This document shows, in pieces, positions 55,981 to 64,000 of a stretch of DNA of 64,000 bases; the first letter of the stretch is position 1; every line of letters begins with the position of its first letter. Under the pieces are notes generated by a model. That model was not told the origin of the DNA, made no database searches, and was given only the letters and a program-made list of their open reading frames with translations. Both the position numbers and the translations under genes were made by a program. The stretch covers positions 245,925 through 309,924 of the forward strand of contig NZ_LMHM01000017.1 of the NCBI RefSeq assembly GCF_001427785.1. The letters are read 5' to 3'. Origin of the DNA: Lysobacter sp. Root690. GTDB taxonomy: Bacteria; Pseudomonadota; Gammaproteobacteria; Xanthomonadales; Xanthomonadaceae.

Positions 55981-56305
55981 GATTTCCCCTGTGCGAAGGC
56001 GCACCCGCTCGCGGGCGGCCCGTTCGATGATCGGCGGTCGCCCCATTGCCGGCCGCCATGGTTATTCTGCGCCGATTTTTGTGATCTAGTCATCACTCTT
56101 GGCGGGGTTTTTCGAAGCGCGCCAGCCCAGAGGACGAGACCGTCGCGACGGCCCGGGCCGGTTCGATCCCGCCCGATTCGGCATGATTCGGCCTGATCAG
56201 GCGAGCGGCCGGCGCCGCCCTGTATCGTGACGGCTTGACCAAACCACGCCGGCCCGCGGTCGCCCGAAGCGGCCGGCGGCGCACGGCCCGGAGACCACGA
56301 ACGCG
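55981..56305. other. 325-bp divergent promoter region of the two M48 genes
   Basis: Lies between the start of the large membrane protease (minus) and the soluble protease/helicase operon (plus); both promoters should lie here. GC-rich throughout except near 56070-56105 (TTTTTGTGATCTAGTCATCA), a likely promoter area. No coding frame supported. Confidence 0.45.
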
Positions 56306-57538
56306 ATGGATGCAGCACAGCCCAAGGACGACGACATCGGTGCGACAGCGGAGGCGATGGCAGCGCCGCATGCGCTGGCGCCGTTGCCGTATCACCAGGC
56401 CCTGGTCGCGCATTTCAAGCGCGCCGAACCCGAGGTCTGGGCCTGGGCCTCGTCGCTGAGCGTGCAAACCCAGCACGCCCAGGAACTGCGCACCGAACTG
56501 CTGCGCAAGACCTATCGGCTGACCCCGGCTTCGCATCCGCAAGTGCATGCGCTGTGCGGCGAGGTGCTCGCGCGCCTGGGCATCGAAGCCAACGTCACCC
56601 TGTACCAGGCCGGCGACGGCGCGATGGGCGCGAGCCTGTGGTCCCTGCCCGGTGAGGCGCACGTGGTTCTGGCCGGCGCGGTGCTCGAACGCCTCGACGA
56701 GATCGAACTGAGCGCGCTACTCGGTCACGAACTCGCCCACTACAAACTGTGGACTCTCGACGGCGGCGATTACCACACCGCCCAGCGCATCCTCGACCAC
56801 TGCATGGCCGATCCGCAGGCCGCGAGCAGCCACGCCGAAAGCGCGCGCCGCTATAGCCTGCATACCGAGATTTTCGCCGACCGCGGCGCCGCGGTCGCGG
56901 CGCAGGCGGCGCTGCCGGCGGTCGCGATCCTGGTCAAGGTGCATACCGGGCTGGGCAATGTCGATCCGACCGCGTACCTGGGCCAGGCCGAGGAAGTCGA
57001 ACGCGACGATCCGCGCCACAGCCGCGGCGAAACCCACCCGGAGGCGTATCTGCGCGCACAGGCGGTCGATCGCTGGTGGCGCCGCGCGGCCGATACCGAC
57101 AGCTGGCTGCGCCGGCGTTTGCAGGGGCCGTTGTCGTTCGATCGGCTCGACTTGCTCGATCAGGTCGAACTGCGCGCACTGACCCGGCGCTTCATCGCGC
57201 GCCTGCTGGCGATGCCGGCATTGAATTCCGAAGCCGCGCAACAACAGGCGCGCGGCTACTTTCCCGACTGGAGTGGCGAGGAACCCGCGGCCGATGACGA
57301 AGCGCTCGCGCCCGATCGCATCGACGACAGTGTGTACGGCTATCTGCGCAGCGTGATGCTCGACTTCGCGTTAATCGACGCCGATCAACGCGAGGCGACA
57401 CTGCTGGAAACCGCGCGTCTGGCCGCGCGCATTGGCGGCCGCGCCGAATTCCTGGCTGCGCTCAAGCGCGACGCCGGCCTGGGCAAGCGCGAACTCGACA
57501 AGCTGGTGCGTCGGCTCGATCAGGAGAGCGCGGCATGA
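56306..57538 (+). CDS. soluble M48 family metallopeptidase (410 aa)
   Basis: Cytoplasmic M48-type protease: no signal peptide or membrane span is visible. The zinc site is intact, with HELAH at 141-145 (LLGHELAHYKLW) and the third ligand in EIFAD (Glu188, Asp192), each preceded by the usual helices. The C-terminal half (about 200-410) is helical with no known domain. It is divergent from the large M48 gene and overlaps the start of the helicase gene by 4 nt (ATGA at 57535-57538), which implies co-expression and perhaps a functional partnership. Soluble M48 enzymes are less common than membrane ones. Confidence 0.85.
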   Translation: MDAAQPKDDDIGATAEAMAAPHALAPLPYHQALVAHFKRAEPEVWAWASSLSVQTQHAQELRTELLRKTYRLTPASHPQVHALCGEVLARLGIEANVTLYQAGDGAMGASLWSLPGEAHVVLAGAVLERLDEIELSALLGHELAHYKLWTLDGGDYHTAQRILDHCMADPQAASSHAESARRYSLHTEIFADRGAAVAAQAALPAVAILVKVHTGLGNVDPTAYLGQAEEVERDDPRHSRGETHPEAYLRAQAVDRWWRRAADTDSWLRRRLQGPLSFDRLDLLDQVELRALTRRFIARLLAMPALNSEAAQQQARGYFPDWSGEEPAADDEALAPDRIDDSVYGYLRSVMLDFALIDADQREATLLETARLAARIGGRAEFLAALKRDAGLGKRELDKLVRRLDQESAA

Positions 57539-60500
57539 ATGCGCCGGCAGTGACGCCCGACGGCGCGACACCCACCCCGATCGATCCGACCCGCATCGAC
57601 GGCGACACCCTGCGCGCGGTGATCGCGGCCCAGCGCGGCGCGGGCCTCGCCACCGACGACGTGCTGTTCCTGGCCTTGCCGCTGCTGCGCGCGGTCGCGC
57701 AACTGCATGCGCATGGCCGGGTCGCCGCGCTCAACGCCGACGACATCGTGTATGCCGCCGACACCGGACTAGGCCTGCGCGCGTCCGAAGGGCGCCTGCC
57801 GACGCTCGACATCGAACGCTTGCGCAAAGTCCAGCCGCCGCCGGGATCGACCCTAAACATCGTCGGCGAACTGCGCGTCACCCAGGACGCCGCCCACGGC
57901 AGCAGTCTGGAAAACCTGCATACCCAGCACGATCCGGCGCAGCCGATCGAACGCCCGTTGTACCTGCCGGGTTATCGCTGCTGGGAACTCGCGCTCGGCC
58001 ATCACGACGAAATCGGCGACATCTTCCAACTCGGGCAAGTGCTTGCCAGCCTCGCCTGCGGTCTGGATTTCGACGACACCGACGATCTGGATCTGTTCGC
58101 CGCGCAACGCCAGAACCTGTTCCGGATCAACCCGCGTCTGAATCCGGTGCTGGCCGCGATCATCGTCGAGATGACCGCGTTGAACCGGCACGAGCGCGCG
58201 ACCGATCTGGCCGAACTGGTGCAACGCCTGCAGACGTACCGCGACCAGCCGATGGGGCTGGATGTCGAACGCGTGCTGTCGGATGCGAAGGGTCACAGCC
58301 CGCGCCGTATCGCGGTGCTCTCGCATCTGCGCGATCGTTTGTTCGATCTGTCGCGGCGCAATCGCCTGCTGCAATTCCGCGCGACCCAGGCCAGCGTCAA
58401 CCTGACGATCGCCAGCGTGCCGATCGTGCTGCAGCTCGGCAGCATCCGGCCCGAGCAGCTATGCACCTGGAGCGGCGAGTTCGCCGACGAGGTGATCGCC
58501 GGCAAACCGGTGAGCCTGCACCGCTGGCTGCGTTTCGACGATCAGCCGTACCTGCCGGCGGCGCTGGATCGTATCGCCCAGGAAACCCGCCGCGACCGCG
58601 CCGAGTTCGGTTTCAGCCATCTGCGTCTGGTCGTGGCCTTCCTGCGCTGGCACAACCTCAAGGAAGACCCCGAGCAGCGCTTCGTTTCGCCGTTGCTGTG
58701 GCTGCCGGTCGAGCTGGTGCGCAAGAAGGGCGTGCGCGACCAGTACGTGATCCAGTGCGAGGACGGCGAGGCCGAATTCAACCCGGCCCTGCGCCATTAC
58801 CTGCGCCAGCTCTACGACATCCAGTTGCCCGAAACCGTCGACCTGCAGAAGGTCTCGATCGAGTCGATCCACGCCGACCTCGCCGCGCAGATCCGCGCGT
58901 CCGAGCCCGGGGTGGAACTGCGCCTGCAGAGCAAGCCGGCGATCGAACTGATCCGGCGCAAGGCGGTGCAGCGTCTGCAGCAGTATCAGCGCCGCAGCGG
59001 CGGGCGGATCAGGCCCGACGCGCAGCGTCCGGATTTCAGTTACGAGCGCGAGGATTACCGCCCACTCGGCCTGGCCCTGTTCCGCCAGCGCGTGCAACCC
59101 AGCCCGCTGCCGTTGCGCGCCGCGGTCGGCGCCGCGCCGATTCCGGAGCCGCAGCGCATGAGCGCGAGCAGCGATGAAATCGAGCACACCACCTACGCGC
59201 TGCAGGACGACACCGGCCACGCCTACGCCTGGGATTTCGACTTGACCCAGGTCACTCTGGCCAATTTCAACTACAAGAAAATGTCGCTGGTACGCGATTA
59301 CGCGCAGTTGATCGAGGACGATCCGACCTCGGCCGACGCGGCGCGCGGCGGCTTCGATCGGATCTTCTCGATCGAGCCGCGCGAGGTCGATGTCGCGCCG
59401 CCGGCGCCGGTCGCGCCGGACCAGCAATGGAACGTCGTCGCCAGCGACGCGACCCAGAACGCGGCGGTCGCGCTGGCGCGCGGCGGCCGCAGCTTCATCA
59501 TCCAGGGGCCGCCCGGCACCGGTAAATCGCAGACCATCACCAACCTGATCGCCGATTACGCCGGCCGCGGCCAGCGCGTATTGTTCGTATGCGAGAAGCG
59601 CGCCGCGCTCGATGTGGTGTTCCATCGCCTCAAGCAGGCCGGCCTGGACGAACTGTGCTGCCTGATCCACGACTCGCAGACCGACAAGAAAGCCTTCGTC
59701 CACGATCTGCGCAATTGCTACGAACGCTGGATCGCCCAGGCGCATCAACACGATTCGCTGACTCAGGCGCGCGCGGCGGTGCACGAGGCGCTGGCCGCGC
59801 AGCTCGGCCAGATCGAGCGTTACGAAAACGGCATGGCCGCGATTCCGCAGCGATTAGGCGCCAGCGTGCGCGCACTGCTGCGGCGCGCGGCGGAGTTGCC
59901 TGCGCCGGTCGAGTTGGGCGCGCGCGAGCGCGAGCAACTGCCCGACTACGCCTTGTGGGAGCGCGAGCGTGGCGCACGCGAAGGCCTGCAGGCCTTGCTG
60001 CGCGAACGCTACGGCAACGACCGGCTGGCCGCACATCCGTTCGCGCGTCTGTCGGCGCGGCTGTTAGGCGGTGAGCGCGCTTACGCCGACACCGAGGCAG
60101 TGCTGGCAGATTGCAATGAACAGGTCGATCGGCTCGATGCGGCCTTCGACGACGATCGCAGCCTGCTGACCCAAGAGACCACGCTCGCCGATGCGGCCAC
60201 CTTGACCTCGATGGCGCGCAAGCTCGACGACGCGCGTCTGGCGGCCCACCCTGACCTGCTCGATTCGGCCTCGGCCGCGAGCACCCAACTGCGCCAGGAC
60301 AGCGAAGCCTTCGAGCAACTCGAACGCCGCCGCGCCGAAGCCGGCAAGCACACCGTGCATTGGAAGGTGTCGTTCTCCGAGCAGGACACGCAAGCCGCGT
60401 TGGCGATCGCGCGCAGCGAAGAGCGCTCGCCGCTGCGTTGGATCAAGCCATCGTGGTGGCGATTGCGCGGGACGATGGCGCGCAGCTACGACTTCAGTCA

Positions 60501-63045
60501 GCACGCGGTCCGGCCCAGCTTGGTCCAGGTGCTGGAAGCGCAGGCCGCGCATCAACACGCCGCCAACGAGTGCGTCGCGTTCGAAGAACAGATGCGCGCG
60601 CGCCTGGATACGCCGGCATTGAGCCCGTTCCTGCAGACGCTACAGCTTTGGCGCAATGCGCTGCCGACCTCGCCGATCCTGCGTCGCCTGCACGAACACC
60701 TGCTGGCCATGCTCGATCCGGTGGCCTACGCGCAACGTGAAGCCGGTTTCGCCGGGGCCGCGGCTCGTCTGCAGGAGATCGCCCAGACCTCGCTGGATCT
60801 TCCGGACACGCTGAGCCTCGGCGAGTTCGCCGAATGGACCCGCGACCTGCGCGAAAGCCTTGACGACTTGCCCGACGCGCTGCCGCCGCTGCGCGCAATG
60901 CACGCCGCCGGCCAGGCCTATGCGCGCGCGCTGCAGCAACTCGACCTCGCGCCAGCGCAACTGGATGGCGTGATCCTCGACGAGTCGCTGGCGCGGCTGC
61001 ATCGCGAACAACCCGAACTCGCCCGCTTCGATGCGCGCGCCCTGGCCGACGCCGCGCACCGCGCCGCGCGCGCCGAACGCGAGCTGTTGCAGCGCAATGC
61101 CGGGGTGGTGCGCGCGACCCTGCATCGCCAATTCCTTGAACGTGTGCGTCAGTCCTCGCTGTCGGCGAGCCAGCTCGACGCCGACGGCAAGCTGTTCAAG
61201 AAGCGCTACGCCACCGGCCGGCGCGAACTCGAACACGAATTCGGCAAGAGCATGCGCTATCGCTCGATCCGCGAACTGGCCGGCGGCGACACCGGTCTGG
61301 TCGTCAACGACCTCAAGCCGATCTGGCTGATGAGCCCACTGTCGGTGTCCGACACCCTGCCGCTCAGCGCCGACCTGTTCGACGTGGTGATCTTCGACGA
61401 AGCCAGCCAGATCCCGACCGAGGAAGCCGTGCCGGCGCTGAGCCGCGCGCCGCAAGTGGTGGTGGTCGGCGACGAAATGCAGTTGCCGCCGACCAGCTTC
61501 TTCTCCGCGGCCGGCGATGACGACGACAATGCGATCGTCGCCGAGCAAGACGGCGAACGCATCGCGATCAACCTCGACGCCGACAGCCTGCTCAACCAGG
61601 CCGCGCGCAATCTGCCGGCGACCTTGTTGGCCTGGCATTACCGCAGCCGCCACGAAGCGTTGATCAGCTTCTCCAACGCCGCGTTCTACGACGGCCGCCT
61701 GATCACCATTCCCGATCGCGGCCTGGACACGCGCGGCGAGCAGTCGCTGGCCTTGCGCGCGGCCGATGAGAAGGCCGCCGCTACCGGCGTCGACGCTTTG
61801 CTCGCCAGACCGTTGAGCCATCACCGCATCGAAGACGGCGTTTACGCGAACCGCTGCAATCTAGCCGAAGCGCGCTACATCGCCGGACTGGTGCGCGAAC
61901 TGCTGCGGCGCGACAGCGGCCTGAGCCTGGGCGTAGTCGCGTTCTCCGAAGCGCAGCAGGGCGAGATCGAATCGGCGCTGGAAGCGCTGGCCGCACAGGA
62001 TGCCGACTTCGCCGCGCGGCTGGAGCGCGAATACCTGCGCGAAGACGAAGACCAGTTCAACGGCTTGTTCGTCAAGAACCTGGAGAACGTGCAGGGCGAC
62101 GAACGCGACGTGATCCTGCTGAGCATCTGCTATGCGCCCGGCGCCGACGGACGCATGCTGATGAACTTCGGCCCGATCAATCAGCGCGGCGGCGAGAAGC
62201 GGCTCAACGTGATCTTCAGCCGCGCGCGCCATCGCATGGCGGTGGTGACCACGATCCGCGCCGAGCAGATCACCAACACCCACAACGACGGCGCGGCTGC
62301 GTTGCGCGCGTTCCTCGCGTTCGCCGAAGCCAGCGCGCGCGGTGAGGCCGAACGTTCGCAGAGCGTTCTGGGCGCCTTGAATCCCGGTGCCGAGCGCGCG
62401 TTCTCCAGCGTCGCGCGCGCAGACGCCGCGCGCACGAGTCTGGCCAAGGCGCTGCGCGAACGTGGGCATATCGTCCACGAGCATGTCGGCCGCTCGCAGT
62501 TCCGCTGCGACCTGGCGATCGTCGATCCGGCCGGTGAGGGCTATGCGCTCGCGATTCTGCTCGATCCACCCGATGCCGCGGCGGCCGACGTGCGCGAGCG
62601 CTACGTGTTCCGTCCTGGCATCCTGCGTGCGTTCGGCTGGCGGGTGATTGATCTGCCGGCCGCGGACTGGCTGCGCAATCCGCATGCGGCGATCGAACGT
62701 ATCGAAGCAGCTTTGGCCGTCGATGAGGCCGACGAGGATGCGGTGGCCGACGCCACGAAGCCGGCCGAATCGATCGCCGAATCGGCGCCGCAACCCGAAC
62801 CGATCGCACCCGTTCCCACATCTGCCCCGTCGGCCTTGCGCGAATTCGTGTTGCAGCAGGGTGGTTCGCACAAGTTCTGGCGAATCGGCCGGGTCGACGG
62901 CGAAATGACCGTGGTGTTCGGTCGCGTCGGCACGCGCGGACAGACCTTGATCAAGAGTTTCGACACGCCCGAGCGGGCCGAGCGCGAGATCGTCAAGCTG
63001 GTCGAGGAAAAGCTGCGCAAGGGCTATGTCGAAAGCGTTGCCTGA
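57535..63045 (+). CDS. pseudokinase-DUF4011-SF1 helicase-Vsr-like-WGR protein (1836 aa)
   Basis: Residues 25-250 resemble a protein-kinase C-lobe (LLRAVAQLHAHGRVAALNAD, then GDIFQLGQVLASLACG) but lack the ATP-binding lobe, HRD and DFG. DUF4011 follows (from about 262; LFDLSRRNRLLQFR). The SF1 (Upf1/Dna2-like) helicase has all motifs: Walker A GPPGTGKSQ near 657, DEASQ near 1288, GDEMQLPP near 1312, the LAWHYRSRHEA region, NLENVQGDERDV and IFSRARHRM. Residues about 1630-1710 form a Vsr/MTES_1575-like nuclease fold, but the acidic ECDG-type strand reads ILLDPP, so it may be inactive. A WGR domain (about 1767-1835) ends the protein. Related helicases act in anti-phage defence. Translationally coupled to the M48 gene. 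Confidence 0.88.
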   Translation: MNAPAVTPDGATPTPIDPTRIDGDTLRAVIAAQRGAGLATDDVLFLALPLLRAVAQLHAHGRVAALNADDIVYAADTGLGLRASEGRLPTLDIERLRKVQPPPGSTLNIVGELRVTQDAAHGSSLENLHTQHDPAQPIERPLYLPGYRCWELALGHHDEIGDIFQLGQVLASLACGLDFDDTDDLDLFAAQRQNLFRINPRLNPVLAAIIVEMTALNRHERATDLAELVQRLQTYRDQPMGLDVERVLSDAKGHSPRRIAVLSHLRDRLFDLSRRNRLLQFRATQASVNLTIASVPIVLQLGSIRPEQLCTWSGEFADEVIAGKPVSLHRWLRFDDQPYLPAALDRIAQETRRDRAEFGFSHLRLVVAFLRWHNLKEDPEQRFVSPLLWLPVELVRKKGVRDQYVIQCEDGEAEFNPALRHYLRQLYDIQLPETVDLQKVSIESIHADLAAQIRASEPGVELRLQSKPAIELIRRKAVQRLQQYQRRSGGRIRPDAQRPDFSYEREDYRPLGLALFRQRVQPSPLPLRAAVGAAPIPEPQRMSASSDEIEHTTYALQDDTGHAYAWDFDLTQVTLANFNYKKMSLVRDYAQLIEDDPTSADAARGGFDRIFSIEPREVDVAPPAPVAPDQQWNVVASDATQNAAVALARGGRSFIIQGPPGTGKSQTITNLIADYAGRGQRVLFVCEKRAALDVVFHRLKQAGLDELCCLIHDSQTDKKAFVHDLRNCYERWIAQAHQHDSLTQARAAVHEALAAQLGQIERYENGMAAIPQRLGASVRALLRRAAELPAPVELGAREREQLPDYALWERERGAREGLQALLRERYGNDRLAAHPFARLSARLLGGERAYADTEAVLADCNEQVDRLDAAFDDDRSLLTQETTLADAATLTSMARKLDDARLAAHPDLLDSASAASTQLRQDSEAFEQLERRRAEAGKHTVHWKVSFSEQDTQAALAIARSEERSPLRWIKPSWWRLRGTMARSYDFSQHAVRPSLVQVLEAQAAHQHAANECVAFEEQMRARLDTPALSPFLQTLQLWRNALPTSPILRRLHEHLLAMLDPVAYAQREAGFAGAAARLQEIAQTSLDLPDTLSLGEFAEWTRDLRESLDDLPDALPPLRAMHAAGQAYARALQQLDLAPAQLDGVILDESLARLHREQPELARFDARALADAAHRAARAERELLQRNAGVVRATLHRQFLERVRQSSLSASQLDADGKLFKKRYATGRRELEHEFGKSMRYRSIRELAGGDTGLVVNDLKPIWLMSPLSVSDTLPLSADLFDVVIFDEASQIPTEEAVPALSRAPQVVVVGDEMQLPPTSFFSAAGDDDDNAIVAEQDGERIAINLDADSLLNQAARNLPATLLAWHYRSRHEALISFSNAAFYDGRLITIPDRGLDTRGEQSLALRAADEKAAATGVDALLARPLSHHRIEDGVYANRCNLAEARYIAGLVRELLRRDSGLSLGVVAFSEAQQGEIESALEALAAQDADFAARLEREYLREDEDQFNGLFVKNLENVQGDERDVILLSICYAPGADGRMLMNFGPINQRGGEKRLNVIFSRARHRMAVVTTIRAEQITNTHNDGAAALRAFLAFAEASARGEAERSQSVLGALNPGAERAFSSVARADAARTSLAKALRERGHIVHEHVGRSQFRCDLAIVDPAGEGYALAILLDPPDAAAADVRERYVFRPGILRAFGWRVIDLPAADWLRNPHAAIERIEAALAVDEADEDAVADATKPAESIAESAPQPEPIAPVPTSAPSALREFVLQQGGSHKFWRIGRVDGEMTVVFGRVGTRGQTLIKSFDTPERAEREIVKLVEEKLRKGYVESVA

Positions 63046-63176
63046 TCGCTCGGTCGGTTGCAGGGGTGACTGCGTGGAACGCACCGATCCGCTAATGCGC
63101 CGCCGTCCGGCTTGATGCCGGCGGCGGCCGGCCGCATCGTGTGGGTTCACATCAACGCCACACGCGGAGCCGATCC

Positions 63177-63854
63177 ATGAGCCAGTCCCCCGATTCGTCC
63201 ACGCCGCGGATCAAGATCGATTTCGTCTCCGACGTGGTCTGCCCGTGGTGCGCGGTCGGCCTGAATTCGTTGGAGCAGGCTATCGCCCGGGTCGGCGACG
63301 CGGTCGAGGTCGAGCTGCATTTCCAGCCGTTCGAACTCAATCCGCAGATGGCACCGGAAGGCGAGAACATCGACGAGCACCTGGCGCACAAATACGGCCT
63401 GGGCGCTCAGCAACTGGCGCAGAACCGCGAGGCCTTGCGCGAGCGCGGCGCCGCGGTCGGTTTCCAGTTCAATGCGCGCGATCGCATCTACAACACCTTC
63501 GACGCGCATCGCCTGCTGCACTGGGCCGCGGCCGAAGGCGCGGCCCAGGAGCGCACGCTCAAGCACGCGCTGCTCAAGGCTTATTTCACCGATGGCCGCG
63601 ACATCTCCCAACATGACGTGCTGGCCGCCGTCGCGGGCGAAACCGGCCTCGATGCCGATCGCGCGCGCTCGCTGCTGGCCTCGGACGAATACGCCGACGC
63701 CGTGCGCGAGCAGGAGCGGTTCTATCAGAGCCAGGGTATCCGCGCGGTACCGTCGGTCATCATCAACGACCGTCATCTGATCCAGGGCGGCCAACCGGCG
63801 GAGCAGTTCGAGGCGGCGATACGGCAGATTGCCGGTTTGGCGCCGGGTGGGTGA
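63177..63854 (+). CDS. DsbA family oxidoreductase, FrnE-like (225 aa)
   Basis: Thioredoxin-fold protein of the DsbA/FrnE (2-hydroxychromene-2-carboxylate isomerase-like) type. The active site is CPWC at 22-25 (DVVCPWCAVG), the fold contains an inserted helical domain (about 70-165), and the cis-Pro strand is GIRAVPSVIINDRHLIQGGQ near 190-210. No signal peptide, so it probably works in the cytoplasm in redox stress, as FrnE does. The ATG at 63177 has CGGAG upstream. Lies 131 bp after the helicase gene; co-transcription is possible but unproven. Confidence 0.93.
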   Translation: MSQSPDSSTPRIKIDFVSDVVCPWCAVGLNSLEQAIARVGDAVEVELHFQPFELNPQMAPEGENIDEHLAHKYGLGAQQLAQNREALRERGAAVGFQFNARDRIYNTFDAHRLLHWAAAEGAAQERTLKHALLKAYFTDGRDISQHDVLAAVAGETGLDADRARSLLASDEYADAVREQERFYQSQGIRAVPSVIINDRHLIQGGQPAEQFEAAIRQIAGLAPGG

Positions 63855-63908
63855 TTGCCTTGTGGGCAACGGCTGCATGATGGCGATGGGAATCGAGGAT
63901 TCGGATTC

Positions 63909-64000
63909 AAACTAAAAACTAAAAACTAAAAACTAAAAACTAAGAACTAAGAACTAAGAACTAAGAACTAAGAACTAAGAACTAAGAACTAAGAACTAAG
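63909..64000 (+). repeat. AAACTAA/GAACTAA heptamer tandem array running off the window
   Basis: Five AAACTAA units (63909-63943) followed by eight GAACTAA units (63944-63999), continuing past the window end. Preceded by GGATTCGGATTC. The units differ by one or two bases from the GAACTAC units at 51949. Confidence 0.92.

Noticed and set aside
52231..56196. 1321-codon plus-strand frame opposite the large M48 gene
   Set aside because: Translation is Gln/Arg/Val-rich with no motif; the minus strand has the HEFGH zinc site, membrane spans and a good ribosome site.
57535..58300. Active Ser/Thr kinase at the helicase N-terminus
   Set aside because: No Gly-rich loop, VAIK lysine, HRD or DFG is visible; only C-lobe-like segments remain, so it was called kinase-like and probably inactive.
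63909..64000. Possible CRISPR array at the window end
   Set aside because: The units are 7-bp head-to-tail repeats with no spacers, and there are no cas genes; this is a simple tandem repeat.

Overview
The window is high-GC (roughly two thirds G+C) gammaproteobacterial chromosome. Gene content, strong G/C preference at codon third positions, abundant short palindromic intergenic repeats and an arsenal of secreted cell-wall hydrolases all point to the Xanthomonadaceae, most likely a Lysobacter. This is inference from gene families and style; no rRNA or other taxonomic marker gene lies in the window. I saw no tRNA, rRNA, CRISPR array, transposase or phage gene.

Layout. 1-858: the tail of one gene, then a mostly empty stretch. 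859-13019: a fasciclin-domain protein, a giant cyclic beta-1,2-glucan synthase (2926 aa), a small overlapping gene, the relic of an M16 peptidase, and a tight OsmC-pirin-OsmC operon. 13158-20808: small periplasmic or secreted proteins (TPR, PepSY, DUF3016, Excalibur, beta-propeller) with an ATP-grasp enzyme and a VOC protein. 21155-35007: housekeeping and accessory genes, including TrmO, an SRPBCC protein, an ABC-2 exporter pair, a ProY-like permease, a YfbK-like von Willebrand lipoprotein, a SIMPL protein, a lactonase and an aldo/keto reductase. These are separated by three families of palindromic repeats.

35089-49605: a 708-aa orphan protein, then a cell-wall-lysis block. The block holds an amidase, a SpoIID-type protein carrying the same C-terminal domain, an M23 peptidase and a HEAT-like protein; a second amidase lies at its far end. 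In known biochemistry, amidases strip stem peptides from glycan, SpoIID-type lytic transglycosylases cut the denuded glycan, and M23 enzymes cut cross-bridges, so the set could dismantle peptidoglycan in sequence. A cold-shock gene, a DUF6630-like protein and a two-gene operon (condensation-type acyltransferase plus rhamnosyltransferase, probably making an acylated glycolipid) sit inside this stretch.

50036-64000: an MFS exporter, a repeat cluster, and then the most striking locus. A 1323-aa membrane M48 metalloprotease faces, head to head, a soluble M48 protease that is translationally coupled to an 1836-aa protein. That protein joins a catalytically dead kinase-like lobe, DUF4011, an intact SF1 helicase, a degenerate Vsr/MTES_1575-like nuclease domain and a WGR domain. 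It looks like a defence or stress NTPase related to Hhe/Mokosh-type anti-phage proteins. The block, together with a DsbA-family gene, is bracketed by heptanucleotide tandem repeats of the same family, the second of which runs off the end of the window.
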